Assembly (NCBI GenBank): GCA_035573675.1
Contig: DATMAB010000027.1
Span: forward strand, 349,447 to 413,446
Reading direction: 5' to 3'
DNA length: 64,000 nucleotides
DNA from: Terriglobales bacterium
GTDB taxonomy: Bacteria; Acidobacteriota; Terriglobia; Terriglobales; Acidobacteriaceae
Shown: positions 17,940-25,537 of the stretch, one piece after another
How the letters are laid out: every line of letters starts with the position of its first letter
How positions within the stretch are numbered: the stretch's first letter is position 1
Position numbers and translations under genes: made by a program
Notes under the pieces: generated by a model
The model's database searches: none
What the model was told of the DNA's origin: nothing
What the model saw: only the letters and a program-made list of their open reading frames with translations

Positions 17940-18424
17940 CGAAATTCCTGCCGGCTCCGACTTCCGCAGCTCATCTGGACGACTTGGACGGCCGAAGCTT
18001 GTCTGCGTGACGAAGCGGTTGTTCGCCGTGACGAAACGGCAAGCGCTTTTCCCTCAGCCCGCGTCCAACAAGGAGCATGACAGGTTCATGTAAAACGTCG
18101 CGCGAGGCCACGCAGCGAACCGTGAACTTTTTGGGAGCGGGCCGCGTACGCAAGAGTAGGCCGGCTGAACCTGGCAGGCCTGTAGAGGTTGTTGGGAAAA
18201 AGCAGTAGCAAGAAAAAGTAGACGGGGTTAAACGGGTAGTCTCGCTTGTGGTTTGGCGGCCTCGGCGAGGACGATCCCAAGGAGGGCACCCGGCCCGCGA
18301 TGGGCCGAGGCTCTGCGTTTAACCCCGGACTCATTGTAGGTCGTTTTTCGCCATTTGCAAGCCCGCAGGCGGGCTTGGCGAAGCGACACAGCCACCGCCA
18401 GAAACTTCCTCAAGGAGGAGATCC
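17940..18424. other. 485-bp spacer with a large fold-back element
   Basis: No credible coding frame. Besides the fold-back element at 18223-18327 it contains a perfect hairpin CAAGCCCGC-AG-GCGGGCTTG at about 18358-18377 with no T-tract, and a strong ribosome binding site (AAGGAGGAGATCC) right before the exported-protein gene. Confidence 0.6.
18223..18327 (+). ncRNA. Possible structured RNA: nested long-range stems
   Basis: An outer stem CGGGGTTAAACG (18223-18234) pairs perfectly, 12 of 12, with CGTTTAACCCCG (18316-18327). Inside it GGCCTCGGC (18258-18266) pairs with GCCGAGGCT (18304-18312), 8 Watson-Crick pairs plus one G-T. A 23-nt internal bulge sits on the left side against 3 nt on the right, giving a two-storey rod. 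The region is noncoding and about 100 bp upstream of the exported protein gene. It could be a leader element, a small RNA, or an orphan palindromic repeat. I could not match it to a known family. Confidence 0.45.
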
Positions 18425-18781
18425 ATGAAGCGTTCCAGAATCCTGACGATTCTGACAGCCGTAGCCGTGCTGGCCGTGTCGCTGAGCGCCTTCGCTGCCA
18501 CCGGCAAGACCACCATCAAGCTCTATGAACCCAAGCTGCTCAACGGCCAGGAACTGAAAGCCGGCGAGTACAACGTGAAGTGGGAGCGCAACAGTTCCGA
18601 AGCCGAAGTCACGTTCCTGCAGGGCAAGAAGGTCGTGGCCACGGCGAAGGGGAAGTTCGTGGACCGCGGCCAGGCCTCGCAGAACGACGCGCTGGTGACC
18701 AAGCGGAACGGCAGCGCCCACGAGCAAATCACCGAACTGCGCTTCGCGGGAAAGTCGGAAGTGCTGCTGCTCGCCGAATAA
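18425..18781 (+). CDS. Small exported protein of unknown function
   Basis: 118 residues with a clean signal peptide (KRSRILTILTAVAVLAVSLSAFA, cleavage before ATGKT; given here as ILTILTAVAVLAVSLSAFA) and a beta-rich mature part containing TIKLYEPKLLNGQELKAG, EYNVKWERNSSEAEV and ITELRFAGKSEVLLL. Small exported proteins with this layout (NGQ/GKELKAGEYKVxW) are frequent in Acidobacteriota, with no known function. A strong AAGGAGGAG site precedes the ATG and a strong terminator follows, so it is a single highly translated unit. Confidence 0.8.
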   Translation: MKRSRILTILTAVAVLAVSLSAFAATGKTTIKLYEPKLLNGQELKAGEYNVKWERNSSEAEVTFLQGKKVVATAKGKFVDRGQASQNDALVTKRNGSAHEQITELRFAGKSEVLLLAE

Positions 18782-18806
18782 GCGCTGTGCGCCGGTGTTA
18801 CGGAAA

Positions 18807-18836
18807 GGGGAAGCCCACGGGCTTCCCCTGGTTTTT
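18807..18836 (+). terminator. Rho-independent terminator
   Basis: GGGGAAGCCC-AC-GGGCTTCCCC followed by TGGTTTTT. Ten paired bases and a T-tract placed 26 bp after the stop of the small exported protein gene. Confidence 0.9.
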
Positions 18837-18853
18837 CTGCGGCGGCGTGGCGG

Positions 18854-21397
18854 CTACTTCACGTTCTCCTGAGTGCAGAGCACGTCGTTGTAATAGTTAA
18901 GGAGAGCGCGTTTGGGCTTGTCTTTCATGCCGCCGAGGGGGACCTGGGCGTCGCGGGTCGAGTTGCCGATCATCGGCATGGTGCCGAGGCGTGTTATCCG
19001 TCCGCTGGAAAGCTCCAGGTACACCGGCACCAGCATCTGGAAATTCGCATCCACATTGGACTGGGTGATCTTGAAGCTCAGCACCGGATTTCCATCTGCA
19101 CCCTGAGTCAGGCTGTGCGAGAACTGATAGTGGGGCAGCGCGGTGCCATAGACGTACTGGTTGAAGAACCAGTCCATGCGGCGATTCTGCGTGATGTCGA
19201 TCTCCGGCGGCATGTGCTTCTCCACCACGGCTTTGAAATCCTCGGTGGTGGCCGGCTGGTTGGCGTAGGTGCGCACAAAGTCCTGCATCATGGCCTGGAA
19301 GGCCTGGTCGCCCTTCTGCGGTGTCCACATCAGCATGCGCAGCATATGCAGGATATAGGCGCCCTTGGGATACACCAGGTCGCGATAGACGTTCGTTCCC
19401 ATCTTCCGCTTGATCGCGCGGATCCCCAGCGTGACGGGCGCCGCGTCGATGCTGCGATAGCCCTCGGCATTACGATCGGTCAACTGCTTGCGCAGGTCAT
19501 TCCAGAACTGGATGAACTCCTTATCATTCTTCTGAATGAGCTGCAGGAAGAGTGAAGCGGACATGTGGGCGAAGCCCTCGCTCATCCACTGGTCGCGGTA
19601 GCCTCCCCAGCCGACGGTGTGGCCCCACCACTGATGAGCCACCTCATGCGCGGTGACCACCTTGAAATACGTGACCAGCTCAGGAGGCAGGGTTCCAAAA
19701 AGGGAGTGCCGCGTGGTGGAGTCAAGAAAGGAGCACAAGGGAAGGTAGACCAGCGCCGGCCACGCCTGTCCGAAGCTGCAAGCCGTCTGCTGGGTGATGG
19801 CCACATGCTTGTACGGAGCGGCGCCGAAGTAGTGGTTGAACAACTGGACGGAAAGCTGCCCCTCGGCCAGCGCTTTGTCCATCAGGGTAATCGTGCTCAT
19901 CGTGCCCGTGGGCGGAATGTATTGCTCGATGCGGTCCGTTCCTTGCGCCGGAAGGGCGCCAATATTCTGGATGGAGCGCACCCAATCGGGCTGGATCTGG
20001 TTGGCATAGGTCTCGACGGAATAGGCCTCCTTGTCGAGCTTGGCTTGCTTGCGCTTAAACAATCCAAAGTTAAAGCCTGCGACAGCTTGTGGAACCTCAC
20101 TGCGCCACTCGGAGATGCTCTGGTTGCCCTCCACGTATTCGCGCACCATGGTCCCGGTACCTGCGGTCTGCATCCCCTTGGGAACGCGGAAAGTCAGTTC
20201 ATAGGTCGCGTAATCGCCAAACGTGCTATTGGGGTACCAGTTGTGCCGGGCCACAGGGAAGTAGTTTCCGCCTCCTTCATTGGTCACAGCATCTTTGCCC
20301 TCGTAGATGGTGCGAAGGGTGAAGCGTTCGCCCGCCGCCAAGGGCTTGGGCAGAACGACGAAAAACTGGGGGTCTTGGTGGTGGGCCTCCTGGATGAACA
20401 CCAGGAGCTGACCATCCTGCCCGGTAACGCTTTCCACCCGCAGCTTGCGAAACAAATCAAAGGGGACGACGCGAAGCCCGTTCACCTGCGAGACGATGGT
20501 TGTGGTCGCGTCGCCGCGCAGCCGTCCGCTTTTCTCCAGCAAGGCATCCAGCTTCTGGGACTCGATGTCAAAGGGCGCATTCTTCTGTTTGCCGCTGGCC
20601 TTGCCGGCGGCGTATTCGGGGGAGAAGTGGAAGGCCGCCCAGACGCCCCAGTTGTCGTCGTCCCAGGTGATGAGGGCAACTTCCTCGGGTGCGGTGCCGA
20701 ATATCGGGGGGCCGGTTTCCGGGCTCCCCATGTCCGGCACACCGAACGGATCGATGAAGTAAATCATCTTGCCGCTGTACTTCTTGCCGCGGATGAAGGC
20801 CACGAACAACTTGCCGGGCTCGGGGCTGAGGACGTCCTGCAGGATGCGCCCGTGGAGGTTGTAGGCCAGGCGGCCGCGCAGTGCGTCCTGGATCTCCTGC
20901 AGTGCTGAAGCCGCCCCGCCTCCGCCCCCGCCCGGCGAGGCGCCGGCGGCCTTCTTGATCTCGCTGTCGGTTCCGTCGGTGAAACGCAGGACGAGCTGAC
21001 TGAAGTCCTCGCTGAACGGCTGCCCCTTGGTCAGCAGGGCCAGGCTGTTGCGCTCCATTTCGATCGGAGGGGTGAGTGAGAAGCTGCCCTCGCCCAGGAA
21101 CACGGCGCCGGTGACCTTGCCGTTCACCGCCGCCAGGAAGTGGAAGGTTCCCACCTTGAAGGTGAAGGTGCCGGCGTCGCGTTTCAGCACCAGGTTGCTG
21201 ACCGACGCCACTTCACCACTGAGGGCGATGTTGCGCAGCGCCTGGTAGGTGGGATCCGTGTTCGGCGTTTGCGGTGCCGGGGTCGAGGGTGGCGCGGGCG
21301 CGGCGGGACGCGGCGTGACCTCCTGCGCAAAGGCGGCGCACCCGATGCCCAGACAAGCAAGGACCACAACGGCGCTGAAAGGCCTGATGGGACGCAT
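18854..21397 (-). CDS. Large secreted M1 family metallopeptidase
   Basis: 847 residues with a signal peptide (PFSAVVVLACLGIGCAAFA) and a low-complexity Pro/Ala linker (about 25-50). The N-terminal 400 residues are a beta-rich region without clear family assignment. The peptidase core follows, with zinc site HEVAHQWWGH (H584) and downstream SEGFAHMSA supplying the glutamate ligand. The loop where aminopeptidases carry GAMEN reads FGQAWPALVYLPL, so the N-terminal amine-binding glutamate is missing or displaced; activity may be endopeptidase-like or altered. It is unrelated in length and arrangement to the M1 protein at 14895. Transcribed convergently with the small exported protein. Confidence 0.85.
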   Translation of the reverse strand: MRPIRPFSAVVVLACLGIGCAAFAQEVTPRPAAPAPPSTPAPQTPNTDPTYQALRNIALSGEVASVSNLVLKRDAGTFTFKVGTFHFLAAVNGKVTGAVFLGEGSFSLTPPIEMERNSLALLTKGQPFSEDFSQLVLRFTDGTDSEIKKAAGASPGGGGGGAASALQEIQDALRGRLAYNLHGRILQDVLSPEPGKLFVAFIRGKKYSGKMIYFIDPFGVPDMGSPETGPPIFGTAPEEVALITWDDDNWGVWAAFHFSPEYAAGKASGKQKNAPFDIESQKLDALLEKSGRLRGDATTTIVSQVNGLRVVPFDLFRKLRVESVTGQDGQLLVFIQEAHHQDPQFFVVLPKPLAAGERFTLRTIYEGKDAVTNEGGGNYFPVARHNWYPNSTFGDYATYELTFRVPKGMQTAGTGTMVREYVEGNQSISEWRSEVPQAVAGFNFGLFKRKQAKLDKEAYSVETYANQIQPDWVRSIQNIGALPAQGTDRIEQYIPPTGTMSTITLMDKALAEGQLSVQLFNHYFGAAPYKHVAITQQTACSFGQAWPALVYLPLCSFLDSTTRHSLFGTLPPELVTYFKVVTAHEVAHQWWGHTVGWGGYRDQWMSEGFAHMSASLFLQLIQKNDKEFIQFWNDLRKQLTDRNAEGYRSIDAAPVTLGIRAIKRKMGTNVYRDLVYPKGAYILHMLRMLMWTPQKGDQAFQAMMQDFVRTYANQPATTEDFKAVVEKHMPPEIDITQNRRMDWFFNQYVYGTALPHYQFSHSLTQGADGNPVLSFKITQSNVDANFQMLVPVYLELSSGRITRLGTMPMIGNSTRDAQVPLGGMKDKPKRALLNYYNDVLCTQENVK

Positions 21398-21599
21398 ACG
21401 GACCCTCCGAAAGGCCCATTATAGGAGCGCGGGCGGGATGTCAAGCGTGCTGCGCCCGGGATTTCCGAAAGCGGAACAGGCGGCACAGAACAGAGGTTTG
21501 GCAAAGAGGCGATTTTTCCGCTGTGTGCCGAGCCACCAAAGCCGGTCGCGTGCGAGTCGCCGAGCGGCAGAGCTGGGTCTATCGGCTCCACCGTAAGCT

Positions 21600-22772
21600 T
21601 CAGTACTTGGGCATGCCGGGATCGATCTTGTCGGCCCAGGCGAGGATGCCGCCGGCCAGGTTCTTCACCTTGCGGAAGCCGGCGGTGCGCAGGAAGTCGA
21701 CCGCTTTGGCGGAGCGCACGCCTGAGCGGCAGTGGGCCACGATCTCGCGGCTGGAGTCCAGTTCGTGCACGCGCTTGGGCAGGTCGCCCAGCGGGAGCAG
21801 ATAGCCCTTGAGGTTGCAGATCTGGTATTCGTGCGGCTCGCGCACGTCGAGGATGAAGATGTCGTCACCCGCGTCGAGCCGCCGCTTGAGCTCTTCCACC
21901 GTGATCTGGGGGACGTTGGTGGTGAGTGGCGCTTCTTCCTCTCCGCGGATGCCGCAGAACTCCTGGTAGTCGATTAGCTCCTTCACCGTCGGGTTGGGGC
22001 CGCAGGCAGGGCACTCCGGGTTCTTGCGCAGCTTGAGCTGGCGGAAGTTCATGCCCATGGCGTCCACCAGGAGCAGGCGTCCGATGAGCGGCTCGCCCTT
22101 CCCCAGGATGAGCTTGATGGTCTCCGTTGCCTGAATGACGCCGATCAGCCCAGGCAGGATGCCCAGCACGCCGCCTTCGGCGCAGGACGGCACCAGGCCG
22201 GGCGGCGGCGGCTCCGGATACAGGCAGCGATAGCAGGGGCCGTCCTTGGTGGCGAACACGCTGGCCTGGCCTTCGAAGCGGAAGATGGAACCGTAGACGT
22301 TGGGCTTTCCGGTGAGCACGCAGGCGTCGTTCACCAGGTAACGGGTGGGGAAGTTGTCGGTGCCGTCGGCGATGACGTCGAAGTCGCGGAAGATCTCGAG
22401 CGCGTTCTGGCTGGTGAGCCTGGTTTCGAACTTGCGGATCTCCACGAAAGGATTGATGCTCTTCAGCGTTTCTTCCGCCGATTCCAGCTTCTTGCGGCCT
22501 ACGTCCTCGGTGCCATGGATGATCTGGCGCTGCAGATTGGTAAAGTCCACCACGTCGAAGTCCACGATGCCCAGCGTGCCCACGCCCGCCGCCGCCAGGT
22601 ACATGGCCAGCGGCGATCCCAGGCCGCCCGCGCCGATGCACAGAACCTTCGCCGCCTTCAGCTTCTGCTGCCCTTCCATGCCCACTTCGGGCATGATGAG
22701 ATGGCGCGAGTAGCGCAGGATCTCCTCGTTGGAGAGCGCTTCGCCGGCGGGTTTGAGAGTCACGGTCGCCAT
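21600..22772 (-). CDS. MoeB/MoeZ-like sulfur-carrier adenylyltransferase with rhodanese domain
   Basis: 390 residues. An E1-like domain binds ATP at GAGGLGSPLAMYLAAAGVG (about 49-67), with DFDVVDFTNLQRQI, and zinc cysteines in CYRC and CPAC. A rhodanese domain at about 290-390 has the active loop AHCRSGVRS. In the family the first domain adenylates the C-terminal glycine of a ubiquitin-like carrier and the rhodanese domain moves sulfur onto it. Downstream on the same strand would come nothing, but upstream lie the carrier, a JAMM protease and CysM, so MoeZ-type activation of a CysO-like carrier is the most likely job; molybdopterin or thiamine sulfur transfer is an alternative. Confidence 0.92.
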   Translation of the reverse strand: MATVTLKPAGEALSNEEILRYSRHLIMPEVGMEGQQKLKAAKVLCIGAGGLGSPLAMYLAAAGVGTLGIVDFDVVDFTNLQRQIIHGTEDVGRKKLESAEETLKSINPFVEIRKFETRLTSQNALEIFRDFDVIADGTDNFPTRYLVNDACVLTGKPNVYGSIFRFEGQASVFATKDGPCYRCLYPEPPPPGLVPSCAEGGVLGILPGLIGVIQATETIKLILGKGEPLIGRLLLVDAMGMNFRQLKLRKNPECPACGPNPTVKELIDYQEFCGIRGEEEAPLTTNVPQITVEELKRRLDAGDDIFILDVREPHEYQICNLKGYLLPLGDLPKRVHELDSSREIVAHCRSGVRSAKAVDFLRTAGFRKVKNLAGGILAWADKIDPGMPKY

Positions 22773-22775
22773 GAG

Positions 22776-22856
22776 AATTGAATCATTAAATCATTGCGGG
22801 AGCGGTTCCGGAAATGCGTCGAATCGTCAGTGAACAAATGAATCAAATCATCAATC
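22776..22856. repeat. Spacer with inverted TTGAATCATT / AATCAAATCAT word arrays
   Basis: Left arm AATTGAATCATTAAATCATT (22776-22795); right arm TGAACAAATGAATCAAATCA then TCAAT (22832-22856). The arms are loosely inverted. The right arm supplies the last codons and the stop of the sulfur-carrier gene. Related words occur at 45330-45375 and 47340-47463. Confidence 0.6.
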
Positions 22857-23136
22857 CGTATTCTACCGCTCCACCCGCGATCGAGGGGACGATGGAGAGT
22901 GAATCCTCTTCGCGCACGGGCGTATTCTCCTTCTCCAGATAGCGGATGTCCTCGTCGTTCAAGTAGACGTTCACAAAGGCGCGCAGGCGGCCGTCCTCGG
23001 TGAAAAGCTGCTTGCGCAGCTCGGCGTGCTGCGCGGTGAGGTTGGCGAGCGCCTCGCCCACGGTGCGCCCCGGCACCTCCACCACGTCCTGCTTCCCGGC
23101 ATACTGCCGCAGCGGAGTTGGAATATGGACCTTCAT
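22843..23136 (-). CDS. MoaD/ThiS family sulfur carrier with residues after the Gly-Gly
   Basis: 97 residues of ubiquitin-like fold: KVHIPTPLRQYAGK, EVPGRTVGEALANLT, FVNVYLNDEDIRYL and the terminal SIVPSIAGG. The C-terminal glycine must be free to be adenylated and loaded with sulfide, but here eight more residues (AVEYGLMI) follow the GG at 88-89. The overlapping upstream gene encodes a JAMM protease, and CysM is next, matching the Mycobacterium CysO-Mec-CysM system, in which sulfide on the carrier is used for cysteine and then cleaved off. The protease could also trim the extension, as in the quinolobactin QbsE/QbsD pair. The last codons lie in a repeat arm, so the extension may also be a neutral accident. 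Confidence 0.88.
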   Translation of the reverse strand: MKVHIPTPLRQYAGKQDVVEVPGRTVGEALANLTAQHAELRKQLFTEDGRLRAFVNVYLNDEDIRYLEKENTPVREEDSLSIVPSIAGGAVEYGLMI

Positions 23137-23615
23137 CGCCTCTCTCCGGTTTCAGATGCCGCCACCGGCACTTTCGATTCACCCGGCACTACCTCCACCG
23201 GCTCCGGCTCGAAGCGTTTGTCCTCTTCGCCCGTGCCCGCCAGGAGGAAACTGTTCGTGGCGCCGGCCCCTCCTTTCTCGACGCTGGTGATGACGTAAGA
23301 GCAGCCGTACCAGTGCGCCTCGGCCAGATCGGTCTGGGACCACTGTGGCGGATGATCGGGATGCGAATGGTAGAAGCCGATGATATCCAGGCCCTGCTCC
23401 CGCGCCTGCCGCTGCACCCGCACCAGTTCACGTGGGTCGATGTGGTACCGGTTCTGCGGAGAATCAAGGCGCGTGTTGCCGCAGCGGACAACGGCCTCGA
23501 CCTGCCGCACGTCACCCTCCACCCGCCCCACCAGCACTCCGCAGCACTCGTGGGGATAGGTCTGTTCGCCGTGAAGGCGAAGACCGTCAAAGGCGGATTG
23601 GGAGAGTCGAAGCAT
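23133..23615 (-). CDS. M67 (JAMM/Mec-like) metallopeptidase
   Basis: 160 residues from ATG 23615. The upstream frame runs through repeat DNA. The JAMM zinc motif is complete: E23 in PHECCGVLVG, then H83 and H85 in YHSHPDHPP and D96 in SQTDL. In Mec the protein releases cysteine from the C-terminus of the CysO carrier. The stop overlaps the carrier gene start by 4 bp (ATGA), so the two proteins are translationally coupled. A Cys pair (C24, C25) directly after the catalytic glutamate is unusual for the family and could coordinate a second metal or form a disulfide; no function is known. Confidence 0.93.
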   Translation of the reverse strand: MLRLSQSAFDGLRLHGEQTYPHECCGVLVGRVEGDVRQVEAVVRCGNTRLDSPQNRYHIDPRELVRVQRQAREQGLDIIGFYHSHPDHPPQWSQTDLAEAHWYGCSYVITSVEKGGAGATNSFLLAGTGEEDKRFEPEPVEVVPGESKVPVAASETGERR

Positions 23616-23632
23616 TGTGAATTTAGAATTTG

Positions 23633-23720
23633 TTAATTGGGTAATCTGGTAATTGAAGAAATTTGATGATCGGGCTGTTGTGGTGAAGGGTCCAATTACC
23701 AAATTACTCAATTACCCAAT
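23633..23720. repeat. Spacer with inverted AATTACCCAATTACC word arrays
   Basis: Left arm TTAATTGGGTAATCTGGTAA then TTG (23633-23655); right arm CCAATTACCAAATTACTCAA then TTACCCAAT (23692-23720). Reverse-complementing the right arm gives ATTGGGTAATTGAGTAATTT then GGTAATTG, the same vocabulary as the left arm. It fills the gap between the JAMM gene start and the cysM stop codon, which lies 5 bp beyond the right arm. Confidence 0.75.
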
Positions 23721-23724
23721 CCGC

Positions 23725-24699
23725 TCATTCCTCCCAGAACCTTTCGCTCAAGTATTTGTCGCCCGAATCCGGGAACACTGTGACTATCATCGCTTCCTGC
23801 TTATGAGCCACCAGCTCACGCGCCACCTGCCGGCAGCCGACCACGGCGGCGCCGGACGAGACACCGACCAGCAGGCCCTCTTCCCGTGCCAGCCGCTTGA
23901 CCATCGCGTACGCGTCCTCGGTGGAGATGCCAAGGTCGCGGTCGGCGAGGCTCGGATCATAGATCTTCGGCACAATGGCCGTGGCCATGTGCTTGGCGCC
24001 CTCGATGCCATGGAAGGCCGAGTCCGGCTGCAGCGAGATGCACTCGATCTTCGGGTTCAGCTCTTTCAGGCGGCGCGCCGTGCCCACGAACGTTCCGCTG
24101 GTTCCCAGCATGGCAACAAAGTGCGTGACGCGGCCGCCCGTCTGCTGCCAGATCTCATTTGCGGTGCCGCAATAGTGGGCGCGCCAGTTGGCGTCGTTCG
24201 AGTACTGGTCGGCATAGAAGTAACGCTCGGGCGCCGCCGCGTGCATCTCCTGCGCCTTGCGGATGGCGCCATCGGAGCCTTCGCCCGGGTCGGTAAACAC
24301 GATCTCGGCCCCGTAGGCGCGCAGAATGCGCTTGCGCTCCACCGAAACGTTCTCCGGCATGCACAGGGTCACCGGGAAGCCGCGCGCCGCGCCGATCATC
24401 GCGTAGGCGATGCCGGTGTTGCCGCTGGTGGAATCCAGCAGCGTCTTGCCCGGACCCAACTCTCCGGTGCGAAACGCATCATTCACGATGCTCAGCGCCG
24501 CCCGGTCTTTGACCGAGCCGCCTGGGTTCAGCCATTCCGCCTTACCCAGGAGGATGATGCCGGGCAGGTCGGCGGTCACGCGCTCCAGCCGGATCAGGGG
24601 CGTATTGCCCACGCCCTCCAGCACGCCCCGGCCCGGCCTTTCCACGGCTTCAGGTCCGGCGGGGATGGCGAAACGCTCGGCTTGGGCCGCTTTTTTCAT
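23725..24699 (-). CDS. cysM: Cysteine synthase, CysM type
   Basis: 324 residues from ATG 24699 (an in-frame TTG four codons upstream is possible). PLP lysine K64 in NPGGSVKDR, substrate loop STSGNTG, and GTSGTFVGTARRLKE are all intact. It makes cysteine from O-acetyl- or O-phosphoserine with a sulfide donor. Position at the head of the JAMM-carrier-MoeZ unit argues for the protein-bound sulfide branch (Mycobacterium CysM uses O-phosphoserine and thiocarboxylated CysO). The overall length and the C-terminal ERFWEE tail fit CysM better than CysK. A palindrome TCGGACTCAGTCCGA lies about 36 bp upstream of the start. Confidence 0.93.
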   Translation of the reverse strand: MKKAAQAERFAIPAGPEAVERPGRGVLEGVGNTPLIRLERVTADLPGIILLGKAEWLNPGGSVKDRAALSIVNDAFRTGELGPGKTLLDSTSGNTGIAYAMIGAARGFPVTLCMPENVSVERKRILRAYGAEIVFTDPGEGSDGAIRKAQEMHAAAPERYFYADQYSNDANWRAHYCGTANEIWQQTGGRVTHFVAMLGTSGTFVGTARRLKELNPKIECISLQPDSAFHGIEGAKHMATAIVPKIYDPSLADRDLGISTEDAYAMVKRLAREEGLLVGVSSGAAVVGCRQVARELVAHKQEAMIVTVFPDSGDKYLSERFWEE

Positions 24700-24735
24700 T
24701 CCTGGTGTCAATCTGGTTAATCCCAGCTAAGTGGT

Positions 24736-24750
24736 TCGGACTCAGTCCGA
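24736..24750. promoter_or_regulatory. Palindrome upstream of cysM, possible operator
   Basis: TCGGACTCAGTCCGA is a perfect 7-1-7 inverted repeat located 37-51 bp before the cysM start. Its size and CGGACT half-sites would suit a dimeric regulator such as an Rrf2-family (CymR/IscR-like) protein controlling sulfur genes. There is no direct evidence of binding. Confidence 0.35.
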
Positions 24751-24968
24751 TAGAGCACACCCGGAGCACTGCGGGGAGGCTTTTACAATAGTCCAGGGCG
24801 TTTCTTTAGGGCAACGCACGATAACTTAGATGTATCGTATCGCTTCCAGGGTGCGATTCTGGACATTGAACCGCGCCCGGCCCGAATGGCCCGTCTCCCA
24901 GCTTCACTCCCCCGGACGGCGATGGCTGGTTCGGTGACCTTTCACTAGAGGGAGCATCCAAATCAGTA

Positions 24969-25439
24969 ATGGGTAAACAACTGGCAACACGGACGTACGA
25001 AGAAGCGCTGGCCTGGCTGCGCGAACACGGCTTCGACGTGCTGGAAGCGCCGGGCACCTCGCACCGCGTCTTCGTCAAGAAGCTGAACTGCTCCGCCGCC
25101 CTCGAAAAGGACGAGCACGAGGGCGTGCGCATCTTCGCCAAGCCCGGCTACCTGGTGGGCGGCGAGATCTCAAAGCTGGTGGACCGGGGCTACCAGAAGT
25201 TCCTCAAGACGTCGCGCACCGAAGTTCCGGCCACTGCCGACCACCTGCAGGCGCTGCATGCCTTCACCGAGGAATTGCGGGAGGCCACCGGCGCCACCAG
25301 CCTCTACAACGAGTCGCTGGGGACGGTGAGCGACCGCTATGTGTACGACCGCGTCGTCGGCCGCGACCAGCCCGAGCCGCAGCGTCCCAAGCGTCCCTGG
25401 CAGGCGGAGCCGGCGGCTGCGGGCAAGCGCCGCGCCTAG
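24969..25439 (+). CDS. Uncharacterised protein
   Basis: 156 residues, soluble, with an alpha/beta N-terminal half (YEEALAWLREHGFDVLE, HRVFVKKLNCSAALEKDE, VRIFAKPGYLVGGEISKLV) and a Pro/Arg/Ala-rich tail (about 130-156). I do not recognise a family. Codon use matches the neighbours. The start ATG is preceded by GAGGGAGCATCC, a plausible ribosome binding site. It is followed by the CorA-like gene on the same strand, separated by about 100 bp; no functional link is evident. Confidence 0.75.
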   Translation: MGKQLATRTYEEALAWLREHGFDVLEAPGTSHRVFVKKLNCSAALEKDEHEGVRIFAKPGYLVGGEISKLVDRGYQKFLKTSRTEVPATADHLQALHAFTEELREATGATSLYNESLGTVSDRYVYDRVVGRDQPEPQRPKRPWQAEPAAAGKRRA

Positions 25440-25537
25440 CTCCCCCAAGTATCCAACTTCACACTAGGCCCGAGCGACGGGCTTGGAGACACTCATCTGG
25501 ACGCCGGCGCGTTCGTGCGCCGCGTCCCGCCACCACC

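Noticed and set aside
18359..18377. Hairpin CAAGCCCGC/GCGGGCTTG as terminator
   Set aside because: It is followed by GCGAAGCG with no T-tract and precedes the next gene's ribosome binding site.
24700..24968. SAM or T-box riboswitch upstream of cysM
   Set aside because: No T-box sequence or SAM-aptamer core could be found; only a 15-bp palindrome is present.
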